From contig JAHENO010000136.1 of the NCBI GenBank assembly GCA_018609945.1, positions 1 through 9,168 on the forward strand: a DNA stretch of 9,168 nucleotides, in the 5' to 3' direction. A program made the position numbers and the translations under genes. Position 1 is the stretch's first letter, and every line of letters starts with the position of its first letter. The notes below the pieces were generated by a model. It was not told the DNA's origin. It made no database searches and saw only the letters and a list, made by a program, of their open reading frames with translations. This document shows, piece after piece, positions 6,193 to 9,168 of this stretch. Source of the stretch: Haloarculaceae archaeon. GTDB taxonomy: Archaea > Halobacteriota > Halobacteria > Halobacteriales > Haloarculaceae.

Positions 6193-6528
6193 CTACCCCG
6201 TCTCCCGGTTGCCCCAGACGAGTTTCTCGGGCACCCGGACGCGCATGTCGCGGGTCACCCGCAGTTGACAGGACAGCCGCGGGTACCCGAAGCGGGCGGC
6301 CAGGTCGTCGTGCCAGTGGTCGGGGTCGGGCGGGTCGGCCACGCGGACGCCACAGGTCGCACAGAGGCCCCAGCCCCCGCAGTTGACCCGCCGGCCGACC
6401 CTGCTGTGTGGCGAGAGCCCGGCCTCGCGGAGCGCGTCCCGGAGCACCGTCCCGTGGGCGACCGAGATGGTCGTCGTCCCGTCGGGGTGATCGATTGCGA
6501 CGGTGTGAGTGGTGGCGGTGTCGGTCAC
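6193..6528 (-). CDS. Small 2Fe-2S ferredoxin
   Basis: A 111-residue 2Fe-2S ferredoxin-fold protein. The cluster ligands are Cys50, Cys56, Cys59 (NCGGWGLCATCG) and Cys87 (LSCQL), a C-X5-C-X2-C-X27-C pattern. The X5 spacing recalls adrenodoxin/Isc-type ferredoxins rather than the C-X4-C plant type, but the spacing to the last cysteine is shorter than in Isc ferredoxins. It would shuttle electrons to an unidentified partner. The GTG start (complement of 6526-6528) lies 2 nt after the stop of the ACT-domain gene, so the two are almost certainly co-transcribed. No Shine-Dalgarno sequence is seen, so translation probably depends on coupling. The C-terminus keeps an LVWGNRE-type tail after the last strand. 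Confidence 0.85.
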   Translation of the reverse strand: MTDTATTHTVAIDHPDGTTTISVAHGTVLRDALREAGLSPHSRVGRRVNCGGWGLCATCGVRVADPPDPDHWHDDLAARFGYPRLSCQLRVTRDMRVRVPEKLVWGNRETG

Positions 6529-6530
6529 TG

Positions 6531-7034
6531 TCAGGCCAGTTCGATGCGGCGGACGAACTGCATGTCCCGGATCTCTGTGATGAGGTCGCCGGGCAGGGCC
6601 TCGTCAGTGATGACGTACAGCACCGGTTCGTCGGTGAACTCGGGGTCCTCGGTGATTGCCTGCCGGATGGAGATGCCCCGGTCGGCGATGGCCGACGTGA
6701 CGGCGGCGACGATGCCCGACTCCTCGGCGTCGTTGACGGCGACGGTCAGCACCGTCAGGTCCAGCACCGGCGCGAGGTCCATCAGGCTCGGGATGGCGGA
6801 GATGTTCTGGAAGATCGGTCGGAGGTCGTCGTCGGCCAGGATGGCGTCGGTGGTGGCGTCGACGACGCGACGGTCGACGCCGACCTCGCGGGCGATGCCC
6901 GTGTCGGGAATCTCGATACCGCCCGAGACGACCCGTCCCTCGTCGTTGACCGAAAAGCCCCGCTCCAGGAGCAGGCGGATCACCCGCTGCTGGCTCGGCG
7001 AGTCCGAGAACTTCGCCATAATCTCCTCGAACAT
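6531..7034 (-). CDS. ACT-domain amino-acid-binding regulator (COG2061-like)
   Basis: A 167-residue protein. An N-terminal winged-helix-like region (about 12-65) contains SQQRVIRLLLERGFSVN and TGIAREVGVDRRVVDATTDAI, which reads like a helix-turn-helix. An ACT-type ligand-binding domain (about 92-165) contains DLTVLTVAVNDAEESGIVAAV and later VLYVITDEALPG. This arrangement matches archaeal predicted regulators of amino-acid metabolism, which are uncharacterised. The frame is open 15 codons further upstream, but the start at 7034 is preferred. It gives the usual MFEEIMAKFSDSPSQQRV beginning, and a TTAA TATA-like element lies about 28 nt before it. The gene follows hisB after 120 nt and directly precedes the small ferredoxin. 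Histidine or another amino acid as ligand is a guess from context. Confidence 0.82.
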   Translation of the reverse strand: MFEEIMAKFSDSPSQQRVIRLLLERGFSVNDEGRVVSGGIEIPDTGIAREVGVDRRVVDATTDAILADDDLRPIFQNISAIPSLMDLAPVLDLTVLTVAVNDAEESGIVAAVTSAIADRGISIRQAITEDPEFTDEPVLYVITDEALPGDLITEIRDMQFVRRIELA

Positions 7035-7059
7035 GACCGTAACCGAGGGCGACCGGGGG

Positions 7060-7066
7060 CTTAACC
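7060..7066 (-). promoter_or_regulatory. Putative TATA box for the ACT regulator-ferredoxin pair
   Basis: On the minus strand GGTTAAG lies 26-32 nt upstream of the ATG at 7034, the correct distance for a leaderless haloarchaeal transcript. It is the only AT-rich patch in a GC-rich gap. It supports the internal start chosen for the ACT protein and suggests a promoter separate from hisB. Confidence 0.45.
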
Positions 7067-7154
7067 ATTGGGCAGACATCCACGTCTCCTGCCGGACCTG
7101 TCCACCGACGGGGGGAAACGTACAAACGATTTCGGGCGCGGTGGTCCGGGGCTG

Positions 7155-7742
7155 CTAGAGGTCGCCCTTCGTACTCGGGGTTTCGGCGCGGCGTTCGTCG
7201 AGGCGGGTGGCGTCGTCGAGTGCGCGCGCCAGTGCCTTGAACAGCGCCTCGATCTCGTGGTGTGCGTTCTCGCCGGAGACGCTGGCCTGCAGCGTCAGGC
7301 CCGCGTTCGTGGCCAGCGACCTCAGGAAGTGTCGCGCCATGTGGCTGGTCATCCCGCCGACGGCCTCTTGGGAGAACTCGCCCTCGAAAGCGAAGTACGG
7401 GCGGCCGCTGACGTCGAGGACGACCGTGGCGCAGGCCTCGTCCATCGGCACCGTGCGGTCGGCGAAGCGACGGATCCCCCGTTTCTCGCCCAGGGCCTCC
7501 GCGAGTGCCGTCCCGAGCGTGATGGCGACGTCCTCGACGGTGTGGTGGTCGTCGATCTCCAGGTCGCCGTCACAGGAGACGGTCAGGTCGAGCAGCGCGT
7601 GGGTGGCCAGCGAGTCGAGCATGTGGTCGAAAAAGCCCACGCCGGTGTCGACGGTGGCGTCGCCGTCGCCGTCGACGTCGAGTGTGACCTCGATGTCGGT
7701 CTCGGCTGTCTCGCGCGCGACGGCCGCGGTCCGGTCTGTCAT
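7155..7742 (-). CDS. hisB: Imidazoleglycerol-phosphate dehydratase
   Basis: A 195-residue HisB, the usual monofunctional length. It dehydrates imidazoleglycerol phosphate to imidazoleacetol phosphate in histidine biosynthesis and works as a cytosolic Mn2+-dependent 24-mer. The metal-binding motifs are all present: GFFDHMLDSLATH (36-48), DDHHTVED (64-71), the HMARHFLRS stretch (134-142) and GENAHHEIEALFKA (157-170). They supply His40, His48, His66, His67, Glu70, His138, His161, His162 and Glu163. The N-terminus is acidic (DVDGDGDATVD), as expected in a halophile. The ATG start is 55 nt downstream of the hisA stop and has its own TATA-like AAATAC about 22-27 nt upstream. It could therefore be transcribed both with hisA and independently. 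The phosphatase domain found in enterobacterial HisB is absent, as is normal in archaea. Confidence 0.96.
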   Translation of the reverse strand: MTDRTAAVARETAETDIEVTLDVDGDGDATVDTGVGFFDHMLDSLATHALLDLTVSCDGDLEIDDHHTVEDVAITLGTALAEALGEKRGIRRFADRTVPMDEACATVVLDVSGRPYFAFEGEFSQEAVGGMTSHMARHFLRSLATNAGLTLQASVSGENAHHEIEALFKALARALDDATRLDERRAETPSTKGDL

Positions 7743-7763
7743 ACTCGACCTGTGGCGGCCCCC

Positions 7764-7769
7764 GTATTT
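7764..7769 (-). promoter_or_regulatory. Putative TATA-like element for hisB
   Basis: AAATAC on the minus strand lies 22-27 nt upstream of the hisB ATG within the 55-nt hisA-hisB gap. The position fits a leaderless internal promoter. The sequence is only a partial match to the haloarchaeal TATA consensus. Confidence 0.3.
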
Positions 7770-7797
7770 GGCCGTTGTGCCACGCCACTGGGGCGGG

Positions 7798-8523
7798 TCA
7801 CTCCGAGACGGCGCGCTGTGCCTCCGCGAGCGTGAACGTCCCCTCGTAGAGGGCGCTCCCGACGACGACTGCCGCCGCGCCCGCGTCCTTCAGCGCCCGG
7901 ACGTCATCGATGGTCGCGACGCCGCCGCTTGCGACCACCGGGATGTCGACTGCCCCGACGACCCGCTCGACGGGGTCGGTGCGGACGCCCTCGAGTTGCC
8001 CCTCGACGTCGACGTCGGTGAAGAGTATCGCACCCGCGCCCAGGTCCTCGTAGCGGGACGCGGCCGCCGCGGGATCGAGTCCGGTGCTCTCTGTCCACCC
8101 GGAGACGACCACCTCGCCGTCCTTCGCGTCGAGGCTGACCATCACCCGGCCCGGGTGTTCGTCGCCGATCGCGGCGACGATGTCGGGATTCTCGACGGCG
8201 GCGGTTCCGAGGATGACGCGGTCGACGCCCCGGTCGAGGAGTGCGACGGCGTCCGCGGCCGTGCGGATACCGCCGCCGATCTGGACCTCCACGCCGACCG
8301 CCTCCAGGACGGCGTCGATGGCGTCGGCGTTGGCGCGGTCGCCCTCGAAGGCGCCGTCCAGGTCGACGAGGTGGAGCGTTCGTGCGCCGTCTTCGACCCA
8401 CCGCCTGGCGGCCGCGACGGGATCGCCGTAGGTCGTGCCGGTGCCGCGTTCGCCGCCGACCAGCTGGACCACCTGCCCGTCCTGCATGTCCACCGCCGGG
8501 ACCACCTCGAACTCGGGGAACAT
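7798..8523 (-). CDS. hisA: Phosphoribosylformimino-5-aminoimidazole carboxamide ribotide isomerase
   Basis: A 241-residue (beta/alpha)8-barrel isomerase that converts ProFAR to PRFAR in histidine biosynthesis, upstream of HisB in the pathway. Visible features are the first strand VVPAVDMQDG with the catalytic-acid candidate Asp12, VQLVGG (19-24), HLVDLDGAF (51-59), the phosphate-binding QIGGGIR (81-87), SLDAKDG (130-136) with the second catalytic-acid candidate Asp132, ILFTDVDVEG (166-175), and the second phosphate loop VVASGG (196-201). The sequence closes with GSALYEG. The start at 8523 gives the standard MFPEFEVVPAVD beginning. The frame is open further upstream, but that extension is basic and arginine-rich, unlike local proteins, and lies in the intergenic region. 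Length is typical of the family. Confidence 0.96.
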   Translation of the reverse strand: MFPEFEVVPAVDMQDGQVVQLVGGERGTGTTYGDPVAAARRWVEDGARTLHLVDLDGAFEGDRANADAIDAVLEAVGVEVQIGGGIRTAADAVALLDRGVDRVILGTAAVENPDIVAAIGDEHPGRVMVSLDAKDGEVVVSGWTESTGLDPAAAASRYEDLGAGAILFTDVDVEGQLEGVRTDPVERVVGAVDIPVVASGGVATIDDVRALKDAGAAAVVVGSALYEGTFTLAEAQRAVSE

Positions 8524-8547
8524 GGCCGACCGTCGGGCGGGCGGGCG

Positions 8548-8553
8548 TGAAAG
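8548..8553 (-). promoter_or_regulatory. Weak TATA-like element upstream of hisA
   Basis: CTTTCA on the minus strand lies 25-30 nt before the hisA ATG, the right position for a leaderless promoter, but it matches the consensus poorly. It is the most AT-rich hexamer in that interval. Confidence 0.25.
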
Positions 8554-8590
8554 CCTGCCGGTGTCGGCCGTGTTCGGCTTCCTCCCCGGT

Positions 8591-8647
8591 CTCACGGCCC
8601 GGGAGAGCCGGCTCCACAGTCGACGAAGGCTCTCGCCGAGCCGTGAG
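8591..8647. repeat. Nested inverted repeat (possible structured RNA or DNA) between hisA and fer
   Basis: The outer arms CTCACGGC (8591-8598) and GCCGTGAG (8640-8647) are perfect complements. The inner arms GAGAGCC (8603-8609) and GGCTCTC (8628-8634) pair inside them, separated by a 4/5-nt internal loop. An 18-nt apical loop contains GTCGAC. Fifteen base pairs in 57 nt is more than usual for an intergenic region, although the sequence is GC-rich. It lies upstream of both divergent genes and outside their predicted leaderless transcripts, so it may be a separate small RNA or a protein-binding region. No function is assigned. Confidence 0.35.
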
Positions 8648-8690
8648 CACCCACCGTGGTTCCGGAAACGCATCGGACAAACAGCAAAGT

Positions 8691-8696
8691 CTAACC
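8691..8696 (+). promoter_or_regulatory. Putative TATA-like region for fer
   Basis: CTAACC, within the more AT-rich AAAGTCTAAC stretch, lies 25-30 nt upstream of the fer ATG, the spacing expected for a leaderless haloarchaeal mRNA. The match to the consensus is modest. Confidence 0.3.
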
Positions 8697-8701
8697 GGGA
8701 G

Positions 8702-8715
8702 GGGTGTGAACACCC
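8702..8715 (+). promoter_or_regulatory. Palindrome between the TATA region and start codon of fer
   Basis: GGGTGT and ACACCC are perfect 6-bp arms separated by GA. The palindrome sits 6-19 nt before the fer ATG, over the expected transcription start, where an archaeal repressor would block polymerase. If the mRNA is not leaderless it could instead form a small hairpin before the start codon. Confidence 0.3.
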
Positions 8716-8720
8716 GTGTG

Positions 8721-9110
8721 ATGCCAACAGTCGAATACCTCAACTACGAAGTCGTAGACGACCAGGGCTGGGACATGTACGACGACCCCGTCTTCGAGGA
8801 GGCGGCCGACGCCGGCCTCGACGACGAGGACTACGGTACCCTCGACGTCAACGAGGGCGAGTACATCCTCGAAGCCGCCGAGGCACAGGGCTACGACTGG
8901 CCCTTCTCCTGTCGCGCCGGCGCCTGCGCCAACTGCGCCGCCATCGTCCTCGAAGGCGAAATCGACATGGACATGCAACAGATCCTCTCCGACGAAGAAG
9001 TCGAAGACAAAAACGTCCGCCTCACCTGCATCGGCTCCGCCGCCACCGACGACGTCAAAATCGTCTACAACGCCAAACACCTCGACTACCTCCAAAACCG
9101 CGTCATCTGA
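8721..9110 (+). CDS. fer: Halophilic plant-type 2Fe-2S ferredoxin
   Basis: A 129-residue ferredoxin, recognisably the well-studied haloarchaeal one from Halobacterium and Haloarcula. It has the same MPTVEYLNYEVVDD beginning, an acidic N-terminal insertion (about 15-45) that forms the halophile-specific surface domain, the cluster site with Cys64, Cys69, Cys72 (CRAGACANC) and Cys103 (LTCIG), and the end KHLDYLQNRVI. It is the main one-electron carrier for 2-oxoacid:ferredoxin oxidoreductases in the haloarchaeal cytosol. The ATG at 8721 gives the family N-terminus. No Shine-Dalgarno sequence is placed for it, and a TATA-like region lies about 28 nt upstream. The gene is divergent from hisA. No T-rich terminator is visible in the 58 nt to the window edge. 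Lys118, the residue reported as acetylated in Halobacterium, lies in NAKH. Confidence 0.97.
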   Translation: MPTVEYLNYEVVDDQGWDMYDDPVFEEAADAGLDDEDYGTLDVNEGEYILEAAEAQGYDWPFSCRAGACANCAAIVLEGEIDMDMQQILSDEEVEDKNVRLTCIGSAATDDVKIVYNAKHLDYLQNRVI

Positions 9111-9168
9111 GCCGCGGCGTGAAACCTGGCGTGACGAAACGCACCGTCTCCGGGGTCGTGCCCTAAGC

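Noticed and set aside
7111..7130. Possible hisB terminator: on the minus strand two short T-containing tracts follow the hisB stop.
   Set aside because: The T runs are only three bases long and interrupted, too weak to call an archaeal terminator.
5542..7158. A 538-codon plus-strand open frame running from the ligase across the ferredoxin and ACT genes.
   Set aside because: It is arginine-rich, crosses several real genes in other frames and strands, and has no recognisable domain. High GC content makes such long open frames common.
8524..8727. N-terminal extension of the hisA frame, making a 309-residue protein.
   Set aside because: The extension is basic and arginine-rich in an acidic proteome, and HisA proteins begin at the MFPEFEVVPAVD segment. 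The region is better explained as intergenic.
8691..9095. Minus-strand 134-codon frame opposite fer, rich in valine, glycine and aspartate.
   Set aside because: It is the complement of a strongly biased acidic gene. Its valine-rich repetition follows from GAC/GAA codons on the other strand.

Overview
The window is high-GC haloarchaeal (class Halobacteria) chromosomal DNA. The proteins are strongly acidic. Several genes have TATA-like elements about 26-30 nt before the start codon and no Shine-Dalgarno sequence, as expected for leaderless transcripts. The plant-type 2Fe-2S ferredoxin at the right end carries the acidic N-terminal extension known from Halobacterium and Haloarcula ferredoxins. 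No finer taxonomic placement is attempted.

Left part (1-2904, minus strand): an Mrp/Mnh-type multisubunit Na+/H+ antiporter operon. Transcription order is mnhE (fused to a UspA-like N-terminal domain), mnhF, mnhG, a DUF4040/MbhD-MbhE type subunit, mnhB, and the first codons of mnhC, which leaves the window. All five gene junctions are 4-nt stop/start overlaps (GTGA or ATGA), so translation is probably coupled. The large NuoL/NuoN-like subunits are expected beyond the left edge.

Middle (about 2951-4399, plus strand): a TnpB-only (IS1341-type, IS200/IS605 superfamily) element. It has one tnpB gene, a hairpin with a TTCA loop near each end, and a TTGAC pentamer just outside the left end. No tnpA is present. 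It sits between the divergent mnhE and acyl-CoA ligase genes, about 46 nt upstream of mnhE. Its TnpB keeps the first and third RuvC aspartates and the zinc finger, but has Gly where the second catalytic acid (Glu) is usually found.

Right part (4625-9110): an AMP-forming acyl/aryl-CoA ligase (plus) converges on a minus-strand cluster. Reading leftwards from the right, that cluster is hisA, hisB, an ACT-domain regulator of the COG2061 type, and a small 2Fe-2S ferredoxin. HisA and HisB catalyse two steps of histidine biosynthesis. The ACT protein is a plausible amino-acid sensor, and its partnership with the small ferredoxin is unexplained. The abundant halophilic ferredoxin gene (fer) lies divergent from hisA across a 197-nt intergenic region that holds a nested stem-loop and a perfect short palindrome.

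Most of the window is ordinary haloarchaeal housekeeping sequence. The parts most worth a second look are the TnpB active site and its predicted guide RNA, the UspA-MnhE fusion, and the structured hisA-fer intergenic region. I found no convincing evidence of a wholly new system.
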